Shown here: positions 23,447 through 35,614 of the stretch, one piece after another
How positions within the stretch are numbered: position 1 is the stretch's first letter
Layout of the letters: the number at the start of each line of letters is the position of its first letter
Assembly (NCBI GenBank): GCA_030762935.1
Contig: CM060882.1
Location: forward strand, 23,193,001 to 23,257,000
Reading direction: 5' to 3'
DNA: 64,000 nt
From: Hymenopus coronatus
Taxonomy: Eukaryota; Arthropoda; Insecta; Mantodea; Hymenopodidae
Notes under the pieces: generated by a model
Told to the model about the DNA's origin: nothing
What the model saw: only the letters and a program-made list of their open reading frames with translations
Database searches by the model: none
Made by a program: the position numbers and the translations under genes

Positions 23447-23757
23447 GTTATTGGACAGAAAGGAAAATAGAACACACACGGGAAGACAGCAGTGAAAACA
23501 TGGTTGAACACAATGTTCCTGAAGCTTTGAGCCCACCTGCACCAAGTGGACGGATTGTTTGGGGACTTTCTGGTGATCCGAGGGAGCACAGATTGGAACC
23601 GATTGTTACAACAGGAAAAAAGAAGTACCCCCAGAAGCCCTGTAAAGTATGTGCTGCATCTAAAAAGCGTAGAGAGACCAGATATATTTGTTCCTTTTGC
23701 AAGGTTCCACTGCACAAAGGTGATTGCTTCTTGAGATTCCATGCTACCAAAATTTAA
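23447..23757 (+). CDS. Candidate terminal exon encoding a piggyBac-type Cys-rich domain
   Basis: A phase-1 acceptor at TTGGTGGCGGCAG (23446) opens about 102 codons ending TAA at 23755; AATAAA follows near 23846. The N-terminal half is polar and Pro-rich (VPEALSPPAPSGRIVW). The last 45 residues hold C-x2-C-x12-C-x2-C-x4-H-x3-C-x4-H: KPCKVC, RRETRYICSFCKVPLHKGDC, RFHAT. This is the layout of the C-terminal zinc-binding domain of piggyBac transposases, including the GKKK-PQ-PCKVC lead and the RRETRY core. No transposase catalytic region precedes it. The frame is intact while nearby transposons are shredded, which suggests selection. An alternative acceptor at 23405 would give phase 2. Role inferred: DNA-binding isoform tail of a host gene. 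Confidence 0.72.
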
Positions 23758-23998
23758 TTTGCTTGTTTGGAGAGAATCTGCAGCATGTAACTGATAAATG
23801 TCTTATATACAATGTTATATATGTGTTGTGCTGTAGAAACATCAAAATAAATCCTATGTAATAAAAGTGCTTATATAGCTGAAGGCTATTAGAAAATGAA
23901 AAAATTAAAAGTGATAGAGTGGTGTGCAGAATTAGCAAGTACATTATATACATTTTACATAAAAATGTTTGTCAAATGTGAAGTTGTTGAGATTTTAC

Positions 23999-24018
23999 AA
24001 AAAAAAAAAAAAAAAAAG
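23999..24018 (+). repeat. A20 tract
   Basis: A run of about 20 A, some 240 bp after the stop of the preceding exon. It may be the tail of an unrecognised retroposed sequence; no head or target duplication was found. Confidence 0.6.
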
Positions 24019-24185
24019 ACAAGGCTGTGAGACAACCATTTTATATATGATAATCTTAAAGAGAGATAATGTGTATACAAATCACATTTTCAAGATTAAA
24101 ACATGTCATACATAGATTCTGTGCAATCAAATAGGAGTTGCAGAAATTGATGGCAACTTCAGGCACATAATTTCAATGCATGGTA

Positions 24186-25365
24186 CGAGGGTCACTAGAT
24201 AAGTTTTGAGACATAGAATATTGGTCATCCTTGGGGAAAGTATTGTTGCTATGTTGAATTAGCTGACTCATGGGTAATGCAGTTGGTAGCAGGCAGAGCA
24301 TTGTTGTGTCACTCATTTCCCTACACAAGTCTGGAAAGTGTGAATGTTCCTACGAATGCAATGGAGATTCAGAGAGAGCATTTTCTTGCAAGAACTTGTA
24401 CAACTTCAAATGTGACTTAAATGAAACACAGTCATTTGAACGTTTGAGGGGGGGCTTTTGGTAACTGTTCTCCATCATGAGCCACGTCTTCATGGGTTTG
24501 GAGAATTCAATGTGGTACGGCAACCTCATAAAGATGAAAAGAAAAGTGGCAGATCAACAAAAGTGGTGACTGAGAAAAACATCACCACTGTGGAAACAAT
24601 GATTAGGGAAGATCCAAGACTAATCTATAAGGACATTAAGCTGGCATTAATGATAAGTTTACTGAGTGTTTCAAGCATCCTTCACGAACACCTATGTAAA
24701 GAAAATCAAGTTGCTTGCCCATTAATTTGTATGAAGCACAGAAGATTTAACTATGGAAAGTCTTGCCTTGTTTCAGATATTGTTACAGGTATTGAAATGT
24801 ATATATTAGTTTGACCCAGAAACAATATATCAGTCCCCAGAAGGCCAACCACCTCTTAAGGTCAAGGGAGTAAGGGGTGCCGAAAAAAAGTGGTTGCTTT
24901 ATTTCTTTTCTACAAGTGGTAATTTGGCAACAGTTGTGTTTGAAAATCAGAAAATTGTTACTGCAAAATGGTCATGAGGTACTTGCCTTCCAAAAGTGTA
25001 TAACAATGTGAGAAAAGTATCCAGGTACAAGACTAAGGGGAAATTTTGTTGCACCATGACAATGCATCAGCTCACACTACTAATGTAACAACAGTGTTTC
25101 TGCAAGGAACTGTGACAAAACTCTTGTCTCATCCGCCCTATACTCTTGATCTGCCACCATGTGATTTCTTCCTGTTCCTTATGGTGAAGAACTGACTTTG
25201 AGATCACTGATTTTCTAGCCTGAAGAAGCTGTTGCAACATACAAAGAGGAATTATCTGCATGCCGGAAACAAAGTGGTGTGGATGCTTTTGAGAAACTGG
25301 AATAAACAAAACGTTTCTATGAGGATTCATTATTTGCTGTCTCAATAATTATCTAGTTGCCCTCG
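24186..25365 (+). mobile_element. mariner transposon, decayed but with both ends
   Basis: It is flanked by TA on both sides. The ends are CGAGGGTCACTAGATAAGTT and the complement of CGAGGGCAACTAGATAATTA. Plus-strand coding pieces in order: FKCDLNETQSFERLRG, GRSTKVVTEKNITTVETMI, REDPRLIYKDI, SSILHEHL, then after frameshifts HDNASAHTTNVTTVFLQ (second Asp region of DD34D) and PPYTLDLPPCDFFLF (third). The length of about 1.18 kb fits a complete mariner with small deletions. It is a close relative of the copy at 54615-56090. Confidence 0.93.
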
Positions 25366-25369
25366 TATT

Positions 25370-27165
25370 AAATTGTTGCAGTGCTTCAGGAATAGAGTTA
25401 ATAAAAGTATGGTGTTGTATATTGTTGATACTCAGGTTTACACTAACAACTTGCACGTGTTACTGTTACTATTGCTCTAAGTCACTTGCTGCTGAGTTTT
25501 GCTTCTTGTAAGCACACAAAGCAAGTTTGCATATGAAGCAGTTATTATAATCACTATATTATAATTTGTACTTTGAGACAGCACAGTAAGATTTATTTTT
25601 TTAGTTTTAATATTTGTATTATCAATACTTTTTTTAATTATTAGTTCTAATTTGATTAGAATTTTATTAGGTTGGATGGTTTAGGATTAGTTTCTTATTG
25701 TTTAGTTATTTATTATCAAAATGTTAAATCTTATAATGCTGGAATATCAACTGCTTTGTCAAATCGAGTAGGATCACAGTTGCTATACCCCCGCTGCTGA
25801 ATCCTTGTACTTGAAGTTGGGAGTTAAGTTGGTACATTAGCTAAAAACAGATGAAAACCTTTACCCGTTTGACTTTCTGAACCAATCACAAAGCAGCATT
25901 CCGGTTGGTCGGAAAGACAATGGAAACTGATCCAGATGCCGCATTGTTGCAATATCTGGCTATTTCCAATCAGTTTGTGAACTAACTCATGCATTGAGCA
26001 GTTATGTGCAAGCTACATATTATTCATTGTAATGTATATTGTTATTGTTGAAAGTGTTGTTGGTGTTTGTTTGTACGTGAGGGTGCATAACAAGACTTTC
26101 ACATTTATAGAGGTGGGTAGACTTTAGCCGAAAGGTGTGGCGAGGGTGGACGTGCTTCATGGAAGAAGGTGAATCTTGTGCACAAATTAATATGAGAAAC
26201 ACAGGAATTAGACAGAATCATCAGTGAATGTGAACCACTAATGATAATGATGATAATGCATCTGAAAATGATGACGACGGAGACTTGGATGGGATTGTGC
26301 CATTAAAATTCTAAACCAGTGAAAATCACTTTGTTATACTTTTCTCTCATTGTAACAAGCTATTTTGCATTAATTTGTTCTATATTGTCGTAAATACATA
26401 ATGAATGCTACATATGCCATAGTATCACTGTTATTTTCAATTAACATCAATAATAACGAATTAGTTTCATTATTCATAGCATTCATTTACTATTGCACTG
26501 TTTATATTTCTCTTTACACACGATAGAGACATTTGTAATCAGCTGTTGTTTACTAGTTGCTCTGGCAACGCTGCAAAGGAAGCATAGTCAACCTAACACA
26601 AAACCACCCGAACTGTCAAGTGCAAGGATTCAGCTGTGTGTGTCAGCCAATCCCTGTCAATACCACCCAGCATCCCTTAACACTTATGCTGTTTACAGAA
26701 TTATTTATACTGCTGCCACATTGTGCCAGAGCTGTCTTAAGGGGCAAGTAATAGTACAGTGATTATATGCTTGTGGTACCTGATTTGTAGATCACATGTG
26801 CTGCTGATCATATAACAGCAAGTTAGGTGAAAAGAGGAAAAATAAAGTTAAAGAAGGTATCTTAAAAGGAACACAAATTGGAGCATATAATCTGAGGTTA
26901 GAAGAACTCAAAAATTTAAAAAGTTAATAAGAAAGAAAACATATATTTATAATTCATTTCCAATGTTTTACATTTTCATGACTTTCTTTACCATTGCCGT
27001 TTAATATTTTATGTACTGTTTAGCTATACTAAGTAGGGAAATGTGTGCTTTGAGGTTCCAGGAATAAATAATAAAAGCCACTTTAGAAAATGGTCAATAC
27101 ATGTGTTTATTTATCCATCTTGTTTGAACAGATATTTCAAAAACAAAAAAGTCTGTTAAATAGCT
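25370..27165. other. No recognisable gene
   Basis: AT-rich unique-looking DNA. A short acidic reading stretch near 26240-26310 (NASENDDDGDLDGIVPLKF) recalls the N-terminus of piggyBac proteins but is too short to assign. ORFs at 26493-26762 overlap in two frames and show no family features. Confidence 0.4.
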
Positions 27166-27169
27166 AACT

Positions 27170-27665
27170 TGATATTTAAGTCAGCATCTTCCAACAATGT
27201 GACACAAAGATTGTCGAGAAAATTCTCCCACCCCAAATCAGCTTTTATATCACTCAATGCCATTTTGTGATAGGTGGTGTCCTCTTTTCTCCCCCCAACT
27301 TTGTATGTTGAAACATATTTGGACTAACAGCAATACATGCTAATAGAATAGAAGATTCTTGGACAGTAGATAAACCAAGAAACAAAATAGAGGATAGGTT
27401 AAACCTCATGAACCCTCTGGTGCAGCACTGCTTCACATGGGAATTTTTTTTTTTGTTTTTTTATTTTCTCAGTGAAATTTTATTTTCTAATGATTTTGAT
27501 AAACTTTCTATAGATTTTAACGTCATAAAATGTATATATCTTGAGTTTTCTGGAAGTAGCTTTAAAGATCCTATTTGAAATAATTACTTTTTGAAGTTAG
27601 TTTCCTTTTAGCTGGTAGATTATATCACATGATGACTAAATGAATGAATGAAATGGGGTGAAATA
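27170..27665 (-). mobile_element. Family A fragment with a ~185-bp insert
   Basis: Words shared with reverse family A copies occur on both sides (CCAACAATGTGACACAAAGA and CCCCACCCCAAATCAGC; then TATATCTTGAGTTTTCTGG and AGTAGCTTTAAAGATC). Between about 27250 and 27435 lies unrelated sequence of unknown origin. Confidence 0.55.
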
Positions 27666-27699
27666 GTACACAAATGACCACTATAAGGGTTAAGGGTTA

Positions 27700-28485
27700 C
27701 ATATATTTTGTGGAAGAAAGGCATGTAAATGTAAGACAAAGTTTTTATTTTTTTGCTCCTTTCTCTCTCTGATGGGCATTTAAGGAGTATGGAGTTTCAC
27801 CATTACATACCAACCCACTTTTAAATATTGACTGGCTTAAGCTTAGTGTATCTCCCTTCTTGCTCTGTGATCTTTGCTCCTATGGGTTGCTCGCCAACCT
27901 GCTGACTCGATTTCTCTTTCCTCCATTTCTTCCTCTCAGTGGCTTCTACCTCCCCTAATGTTGACGTGTTGTGCTTCCTAGAGCCCCCTTCTTCGCCTTC
28001 CTGTGAGTTTTTTTGCTGCTCATGACACAGTTTGCTGTCTCTGACTGAGTTTGCTTATGTGTGTGTTCAGCCTCGTAGTTCGTTGTTCTCTCCTTAGCTT
28101 TTGCCAAGCCTTCGTTTTTTCTACTTCATGTTTCTCTGTTCATACGTACCTTCTGCCACTTTGTCCCCAACCCATAATTTGAAGTTGCTAATATATGCAA
28201 CTTCTTCTTTATTCAGTTACTCCTCTTAATGTCTTTATTAATGTAAGTGTTGGTTCCTTCAATTTTCTTGCCTGGCTTATTATGTCCTTCATCATTTGTG
28301 TTACTTATGCATTTTATCACAATTTTTCATAGCTGTTCACTTCTATGCCTAGCCCTCTGCCAAACATTTCCCTCACTTCCTGTCTTGTGTCTCTTCCTGC
28401 TTTTTCTTCTATTCCCAGTATTATCAGGTTAAATCTTCTGCTCACATCTTCCATTTTTTAAACTCTTCTGATAATCTGCATCTTC
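27700..28485 (-). pseudogene. Possible LINE ORF1-like remnant
   Basis: The plus strand is pyrimidine-rich, so the minus strand reads as strongly Lys/Glu/Arg-rich broken segments such as EETRQKVREMFGKGLGIEVN and KKTHRKAKKG. This resembles the charged coiled region of LINE ORF1 proteins. Frames change often and there is no diagnostic motif, so the call is tentative. Confidence 0.3.
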
Positions 28486-28499
28486 TGTATGATTTATAT

Positions 28500-29048
28500 G
28501 GAAACCTTTTTTTTATATTTTCAATTTTTTTAAAAATTGCTCTAATAAGTTTGATTAAAATACCATTTATTAAAGCTATTTATATGACAAATGTATATCT
28601 AGAATTTTCTGGGAACAGCCTCTGAAGTACTCTTGATTCTGAATGACTTTTGCATTACTGGGAAACCATAAAATTACCACACAAAAAAATGTGCATCTCA
28701 TTAAAAAACACAAATTATGCCTAAAAGTTTATTTTTGTGGAGTTAACCACTTCCAGGTTATTCTTTATTATTGGTTTCAATTTTAAATATTTAAAATAGT
28801 TACACTTCCCTCAATTAGGATGTCATTTGTTTTTCTTGTTCCTGGTCAAAGTATAAAACCCATCACATGGTGACCAGCTTTTAAAATACTTAACTATTGC
28901 TTTAGCCTAGTGTGTTCCCTTGGTATTTAAAAGGAAATGTGTAATAAAAGCATTTATGCTAAGTTTATCTGGACTAACATGAAGTAGTTAGAAGAATATG
29001 CTTTTTTAAGAATAGTTTGTTGCAGAATTGGTAGACAAAGTCATGGAA
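28500..29048 (-). mobile_element. Family A element, reverse copy
   Basis: It aligns with other reverse copies: AGAATTTTCTGGGAACAGCC, GTGGAGTTAACCACTTCCAGG, CATGAAGTAGTTAGAAGAAT and, near the terminus, AGACAAAGTCATGGAAGTAC. The hairpin end is missing. Confidence 0.7.
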
Positions 29049-29054
29049 GTACAA

Positions 29055-29285
29055 TATCAAATATCACATTTTCTTATTCTTCAGTAATTTTCTCATTTAT
29101 TTTATATCTTCTGGGCCTTCTGTAAGCACTGCCTAGTCATCTGCATAATGTATATTTAATAACATTTTCTCATTAATTGGTATATATGTTCTATTTAATT
29201 TTCTTGAATTATTTAATGCTGTACTAAATATATATTAAAAGAGTATTGGAGACACATTACCACCTTGTCTTAAATCTTAGTTATT
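29055..29285 (-). pseudogene. LINE reverse transcriptase fragment
   Basis: The minus strand reads GGNVSPILFNIY (RT motif B region, about 29228-29265) followed by a frame with HYADD, a stop, then AVLTEGPEDI (motif C, about 29120-29150). The order and the YADD box identify a non-LTR RT of the L1/RTE-like kind. Only about 75 codons survive, between two family A fragments. Confidence 0.72.
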
Positions 29286-29524
29286 TTTATTTATTTACAT
29301 TTTTTTTTTTTATTTTTTTTTTTAATGCTTTCCAATTCTCACTCTGGAGTTTGTATTGTCATACACCTAGATTTGATGGCCTTAATAACATAGTTAACAT
29401 TATACAAGAAAACCAAAAAAAGTTTGATATCTATACACGTATACTCTTTCTTGCTGTTCTTAAAACTTTTGCCACTCTGTGTCACCATGATACTGGTTTT
29501 GTTGCATTTGAGGGCACATAACCC

Positions 29525-29992
29525 CAAAGTGAAATACCAAACATAGTATTTAAGTTCAACATTCAGTATGCAAGTTTTGGATTTCCACATGATAATCATC
29601 CCTTTAATTAGAAACATTTTTTTAAAATGTTTTATTTTCTCATAAATGGCTCTCTGGAACTTGAATTAAAATATATGTTTTAAGATATTGGACAATAAAT
29701 GAAAATGTATATCTTAAATTTTCTAGAAACAGTTTGTTAAGTTCTCTTCATTCTGAAATACTTTTGTATAATTGATAAAACGTGAGATAAAAGAAATATA
29801 AATAAATAGCAGTCTGCTTTTTAAAATGTGGCTGTAGGTTTAGCTCAACTGTATTCTTCTTATGTCTACAACAAAATGTGTAATGAGAGTTTATATCTAT
29901 TATTAAAAAATAGATAGAAAAAATAAACTAATAATATTAGTTAATAGATGAGTGAGTTGAGAAAGTCATGTGAATGCAGCACATAGGATAAA
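29525..29992 (-). mobile_element. Family A element, worn reverse copy
   Basis: Matches include ACATAGTATTTAAGTTCAAC, TTTTCTCATAAATGGCTC, TATATCTTAAATTTTCTAG and the terminal GAGAAAGTCATGTGAATG, whose complement is the left end seen at 712. The centre is rearranged. Confidence 0.6.
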
Positions 29993-29994
29993 AT

Positions 29995-30899
29995 AGTTCT
30001 TGAAATGTGACAAAAATGTGAGTTGGTCGCCATTCTTAAACACACTGAGGTAAAATACCTAATTTTGAATCTACAGTGGCTTTTACAAGAAACATTTCCA
30101 TTGTTGCTAGACAGTAATTGATTTTAAATTAAATATAAATAAAGGTTTGAGTGATATGCAGCTGTAGAGTACCCAAGAACAGTTTGAACATATCTTTGAT
30201 ATGAGTTAAAATTGTTTTCAACAAATCTAGTGCTACAAAGTTATCAGGTTGAGTGCCAAGTTGTGGAATGAACGTAATTTGACATTGGATTTAAATTGGA
30301 TGCATTGGAGAAACTGTGTAAATAGAATATTAATAAAGTTACAGCAGAATTAGATGGTTGATGAAGAGCAGTTATAAACTAATAAAACGGAGAGACTCAG
30401 ATATAGTGCCTGTGTAAAAATTGTATGTGCCAAGATAATATTTTCATCTGTGTGTAAGCTTTTATATGTTTTACAGAAATCATTAGATTGATAAAAATCC
30501 CTAGGATGTGATGTGAATTTTCTTTTGATCTTTTTGGGCAAACACTTCTATTGTTTTAATACAGCTTGAAATAAAATAAAGTGTGAATAATGAACATTTT
30601 TATAACCTATTGTTTTTCCAGTATATCTTGACTTCCTAGCACTGTTATATCCCTTGTTGACAATAACTATTGAAAATGAGGATCAAATAATTAAATAGTG
30701 TGATTACTAATGCTGTGTAATCTATACTTGGTTTCTGGTTCACAGTTAAGAGATATTCTAATGGCTCAATTATTTGTATGCATTTATTCTCAGCAATTGT
30801 GTACTGCGTGGCAGAGTTAAATGTATGAAATTCACTTACAATAAATAATCTTGCAGTTAATAATAGTAAATACAAATTAATAATTATACAACTAACAGA

Positions 30900-30900
<1 letters not shown>
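29995..30900. other. AT-rich non-coding stretch
   Basis: No coding, RNA or repeat signal recognised. Confidence 0.45.

Positions 30901-30901
<1 letters not shown>

Positions 30902-30955
<54 letters not shown>
30902..30955. repeat. (CT)n microsatellite, ~52 bp, nearly pure
   Basis: About 26 uninterrupted CT units between ACTCG and ATTGG. Likely length-polymorphic. Confidence 0.97.
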
Positions 30956-30957
<2 letters not shown>

Positions 30958-31134
30958 TGGTTTTTGAAATACCTTACTATTTATCAAACTGTATAGCAGT
31001 ACTTATGTCAAGTACCAGCATGTTTATAAACAGTTACTGTGAAGCCTTAACATTAATAATTACAGAACAGTTTTTGAGATGAGTAATTACTTCACAATAT
31101 GTACTTTAATTAATTGTGTAAGATTTATTCTCTT

Positions 31135-31632
31135 TAAATTACCCCTAAACTTCTTTAAGGTCAGAGGGCAGCCTTAACAGGCTGCTACAGGCAATTCATT
31201 CCATTCACCAATGGTCCTATTAACAAAAGAACGTTTTCCTACCTCCTACCCTTAATTTTATTCAAATTATTGTTTCGTCTGTAATATACCGGGTTTTCTA
31301 ACCTCTTTCTAATGTCCACCCATACATTTAAACCAGCATAAGCTTTAAATAGTGCAACTAACCTATGTCTTTTACGCTTAACTTTTATTGGCTCCCATTT
31401 ATTCTCTTCATTTTTTGTAAGCCCAAAATCTTTACCTCTCTTTATGAATCTTATAACCCTTGTCTGTATCTTTTCCAGCAAATCAATTTGATTATTCCTG
31501 AATGGGTCCCAGCATGCTACTCCATATTCCATAACCGGCTGTACTAAGGACTTGTAGGCAATTTCCCTGGCCTTTATGCTCCACTTAGGAGCAATTTTGT
31601 TTATTGCACATGTTAATGAACTCTTTCCACCA
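31135..31632 (-). pseudogene. LINE RT C-terminal remnant
   Basis: The minus strand encodes KAREIAYKSLVQPVMEYGVA, CWDPFRNNQIDLLEKIQTRV, WEPIKVKRKRHRLVALFKAY and, after a frameshift, NRTIGEWNELP and LKKFRGNLK. This is the usual tail after the RT domain in many non-LTR elements ('LEYAxxVWDPY...L EKVQRRAARF...'). A ~97-codon stretch is still open. No RT catalytic box is present. Confidence 0.85.
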
Positions 31633-32789
31633 ACTAATAACTAGGGCTAGGAAAAGTGCCTAAAAGGACCTTTAAAAATACCTAAAAACTGGAAAAAATA
31701 ATATAAAAGGGTGGCCCAAATTAGTTAATAATTTCAGTTTCAATTACATATTAGGTGAGTATATTTAAAAAATATATAACATTCTAGTAATAGCAACAAA
31801 CCGTGCAAAAAGTGCATAAAAGAAATGCTGCTTCTGATGCTTGAACCAGTAATGGAGAAAGAAATTGAAATAGGTGTAATTAGAATCATATTTACAGAAA
31901 AGAATTCTTCCATCAGTAGAAAATACCTTTATTTGTTGCAAAAAAGATGTTTTACTAGGCTTAGTTTTAGGCATGTTTACCATTGGACTTCCTCCATATT
32001 TGTGAAACTGCAGTCAGGCATAAGGTGAATGCAAGCTACCCAGTCCTACTCTCTGGTTACTGCTGGTCAAAAATAACGGTTATTTAGAGAAGGTTCAGTT
32101 ATTTCTTGCGGGACTTGTATATTGTAGGATGTCGATAGAAAGGTTCCTTTTAACTGTTATGGTGTAGCTCGTGTGTATTAGTTAAAATACATTGGAATTT
32201 AGATGAATGTTGGACAGGAAAAAGAAAGATGCAAAAACAAAGCTGTTAAATGAAACAGAAAGCCTAAAAAAGAACCTTTAAATCAAAAAAGAACAAATAA
32301 AAATCAACCATTTTTTGGCTTCTAGTGACCCACAATGAACATTATGTCGAGCCTTGTCTTCAGGAGCTACTGGGGGGGTTTTCCTCAACTTCCTAGTCTT
32401 TCTACATAATAAGCTTATGCATGATGCAACAGTTCTTAAAATTTTCATTCTTCACAGAGAAACTTATTTAATGTGGTTAATTTGGTAAAGTGGAGCATAA
32501 ATTATGCACGCATTTATAAATAGTGTGTACATCATATGGTGTGATTAATGTTTGCATCTGTGTTCTGACCATGGAGTTTGGTGCGTGACGCAGCACAAAC
32601 TGTAAAGATCATAGAAGTCTAAAACTTTTTAGATATGCTAATTAAGCAATGTCCTTGCAAATTATGGGGGAGAAAAAAAATTACTTTTGAAGTATTGTCG
32701 CAGAATGAAAATATAATGCTGTAAGTAGTCATTGTATAGTTTTCAGTAATTGGTATTTGTTGTGGGGAGACTTTGTGAAGCAGTAGTCG

Positions 32790-33368
32790 AGTCAAATGGG
32801 GAAATGGGATGATATAGCAGAAACTGGCATTAGGAATATTTAGCTACTAGATAAAAATAACACCAGTGGATTTTGGAAAGGAGTGAAGTTGACAGTGGAA
32901 GACGTAGAGAAACAAGAGATTTGGGCAAGTTTTGTGGTTAAAAGTTCTCTAAGTTTGTATAAGATGGTTAACGCAAATTGAGGGAGGAAGGAATACATAG
33001 GCAAATGTGAGAAATTTTAAAGAATAGGGCTCACATGGATGGGAAACAATTGCTTGGGGAAATGTATTATTTATGAGACATCAGGTTTTATTTTACATTG
33101 TTAAATAGAATGTGAGCAGGTTAAAAAATGGAGAGATGATATATGGAACAAAAAATGGGATAATTTAAACAAAGAAATAATAGCAATTAAAGTATTGGCA
33201 TGCTCAAGGGCAGAAACAATTAAAATGTTGGGGAAATTTCTGGGAAAAATAAGGGAAGTGAACAAAGATCCTAAAGAGAAAACAACAGATTTGGGACAAC
33301 TTAGAAACTCAAGAGTTAGTGTAGTAGCTCTAGGCAACCTAGGAGTTAGTGTGAGAGCTGGCAGGTAG
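32790..33368 (+). pseudogene. LINE C-terminal remnant
   Basis: Plus-strand frames give SGFWKGVKLTVEDVEKQEIW, SSLSLYKMVNANWGRKEYIG, a short gap, then WRDDIWNKKWDNLNKEIIAI, KVLACSRAETIKMLGKFLGK and a stop at 33366. The pattern, a Leu-Tyr '..SLxLYK..' helix followed by a 'W..E...K....NKE' tail, matches the region after RT in a LINE type common in insects, in my recollection. The Cys-His knuckle between them is not visible. An acceptor-like TTAAATAG (33109) would give phase 1 to the last 86 codons, but the flanking homology favours retroelement origin. Confidence 0.6.
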
Positions 33369-33419
33369 ATGCAGTAGATGTAAAAAATTGTTGTTTGAAC
33401 CTAAGTTACACTTGTAATA

Positions 33420-34272
33420 CAAGGTGCATTCAAGTTATGATACTTCTGATTTTGTTTTTCTTACTAACTAATCGCACAAAAATTATGAAACTTGTGTCAC
33501 TCAATGTAATCTCCCTGCAGCCATACACATTTTTTGCATTGTCAATGCCATGATTCCATGGCTGCTGCGAATGCTTCTTTAGGAGTCTATTTTGACACTA
33601 GAAAATTGCTGATGCAATAGCGGCACAGAGAGTGTCTTTCATTGTCGGAAACAGCCAAAAGTCGCTAGGTCAGGTGAGTAGGGAGCATGAGGAATGACTT
33701 CAAAGTTGTTTGCACAAAGAAACTGCTGTGTCATCTGTCAGCATTTGTGGCATCCACCTAGAGGATACTTTTTGCATTTTCAGGTTGTCATGCAGGATTG
33801 TGTGCCAACTGTGGAGGTGATCTCTTCCACAGTCATTCGACGATCCTCCAAAACAAGTTTCTCCACTCACTTAATCTTGTCATTGGACCAACTTGTCCAA
33901 GGCCGAGATTCTCTGGGTTTGTTGTCACACAATGTTCCGCCTTCTTGAACTGTTGCACCCACAGTCTCATATTAGACACATCCATGACACCATCCATGTC
34001 TCACTTAACTGGTGATGAATTTCAATGGGTGTCGCACCATGCAAATAGAGAAAATGAATGATTACACTCTGCAAATGTCGCCATTTTAAGTATACAAGAC
34101 AATCCTCACTCTCGCTGTTGCCATGAGAGGTTTTGTGTGCCATACAGTGCTGCCATCTCTGTCATGCATTAACAAAGAGTGCCTGCTTACTTGAAATCAA
34201 ACCGCATGTTTCTATCTGTTTACAGTTCTGAGAAAAAAAAAATGGGAGGTGTTATAACTTGAATGTACCTCA
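33420..34272 (-). mobile_element. rosa-type mariner, internally deleted
   Basis: The ends are inverted and TA-flanked: CAAGGTGCATTCAAGTTATG on the left and GTTATAACTTGAATGTACCTCA on the right. The minus strand has transposase pieces such as LATFGCFRQ (from a PDLAxxD box), KIDS, AAAMESW-like and MCMAAGRLH near the C-terminus. Terminal repeats and the C-terminal string point to the rosa (DD41D) branch. About 850 bp is short for a complete element, so part of the coding region is missing. Confidence 0.75.
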
Positions 34273-34319
34273 TATTGTAAGTAACAAACAATGGAAATAA
34301 GCATCGCTCATTCATTTAT

Positions 34320-34665
34320 TACTGTGTATGTTAGAAGGACCTCCTTGTGAAACAAGTGATTCCAATTTTGCAAGAACAAAATAGTGATCATTATTTTCAA
34401 GCAAGATGATGCAACCACATGTACTTACCAATTGAAAAATTTGCCACAAAGATCCTTCAGTGATAATTGCATCATCTCTTGGTAATTTTCAGAGTCATTG
34501 TCTCCCCCACCTAAATCCATATGGCTTCTGTTTGTGGGGATATTTGAAAGCTGTGTCTGTCAGGAGAATATATCTGATCTCTGCCTGATCTAAAGGCTAG
34601 CATCACTCTTGACTTCCTTTACTTGATCCACTCCAAGGAACATACTTTTGCATTACTCTGCATAA
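34320..34665 (+). pseudogene. DDE transposase C-terminal remnant (IS630/Tc1-mariner type)
   Basis: Broken plus-strand frames give PILQEQNSDHYFQARWCNHM (from a FQQDGA-xxH box), LPHLNPYGFCLWGYLK (from a SPDLNPxDFxLWGYLK box) and LKASITLD. These are the second and third catalytic neighbourhoods of a widespread arthropod DDE transposase. No ends were found. Confidence 0.7.
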
Positions 34666-34677
34666 TACATGCACTGT

Positions 34678-34818
34678 TGGAGAGGTAGAGTCAGACTGAA
34701 ATATTCAATGCCATAGCCAGGATTTGAATTTTTCAGTGTGACTCAAGCAGATCAGAAGATCCGTGGTTCAAATCCCGGCTATGACATTGAATTTTTCAGT
34801 CTGACTCTACCTCTTCAC
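34678..34818. repeat. Long imperfect inverted repeat, SINE-like
   Basis: Two ~50-bp arms, AGAGGTAGAGTCAGACTGAA at the left and TTCAGTCTGACTCTACCTCT at the right, flank a ~40-bp centre. The right arm starts with GTGGTTCAAATCCCGGCTATG, a box-B-like word, so both arms look like opposed fragments of one tRNA-derived SINE. Confidence 0.75.
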
Positions 34819-35234
34819 TCCTGTCCTACACACCACTAGTGTGGAAGAAACAATTCACATACACAGTATTTATACTTTCTAGCGATCAGATGGTAATGAT
34901 AGAATGTTGCTTTCGTACTTATCTTATGCTGAGATTTGAGTTATTTATTAGAGAATTTTAATTTCTTCTCAAGTTATGTTGACATATAAAATTAACTCTC
35001 AGAAGCCTTATAAAGAACACCTTAAAATTTGCATTCAAATGAACGTACACTGATATTCTGTTTGATTTCATTTGCATTCAGACTAACTTCTCAGTTTCAG
35101 TTAACTGGTTTGTTACTGTTTCCAAATAACAGTGAAAATTGATATATTGCAATGAAATAACCCATTGACATAGCATTTTTATTTAAATAATTTTGCCCTT
35201 AAATACACTGTGAAGTATTCGTTAACAACATAAG

Positions 35235-35612
35235 CTGCTTTGGGATTTTCACCGAGGCACCTAGAGTTGAAGGATTTATTTCACCTAAGGATAGCATTGT
35301 GCTTGAAATGGAACATTAAATATCACATCCCTCATGTTTTTATGACAGTAAACACTAACACTATAGCTGTATATAGGCACCCTTTTTACCTCCACTATCA
35401 TCAGATTCTGATATCAAAAAGCACATCATTATCCTAAAAAAAAAAATTGGAAAAGCCATGCAATTTCTGATTCGTACTGTTTTGCAGCTCACAGAATGAT
35501 GAAAGTTTGGTGGCTTCAAGGAGATATTCATTCTGAGCTTTCTTTTGGCAACATGAATTGAATCTAATAGGCAGTGGAGACATCTCTTGGAGACTTGGAA
35601 GTCCAAAACAGA
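35235..35612 (-). repeat. Unassigned repeat R, minus copy (piggyBac N-terminus-like)
   Basis: It matches 49000-49262 in opposite orientation (shared AACATTAAATATCACATCCC and AGGCACCCTTTTT / AAGGGTGCCTATATA). The minus strand of this copy reads FFRIMMCFLISESDDSGGKK and related frames, acidic and Ser-rich. Such acidic N-termini occur in piggyBac transposases, but no diagnostic box is seen. Confidence 0.5.
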
Positions 35613-35614
35613 TT

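Noticed and set aside
33110..33368. Phase-1 open frame of 86 codons as another terminal exon
   Set aside because: Upstream sequence reads as the preceding part of the same LINE C-terminal region, so retroelement origin is simpler.
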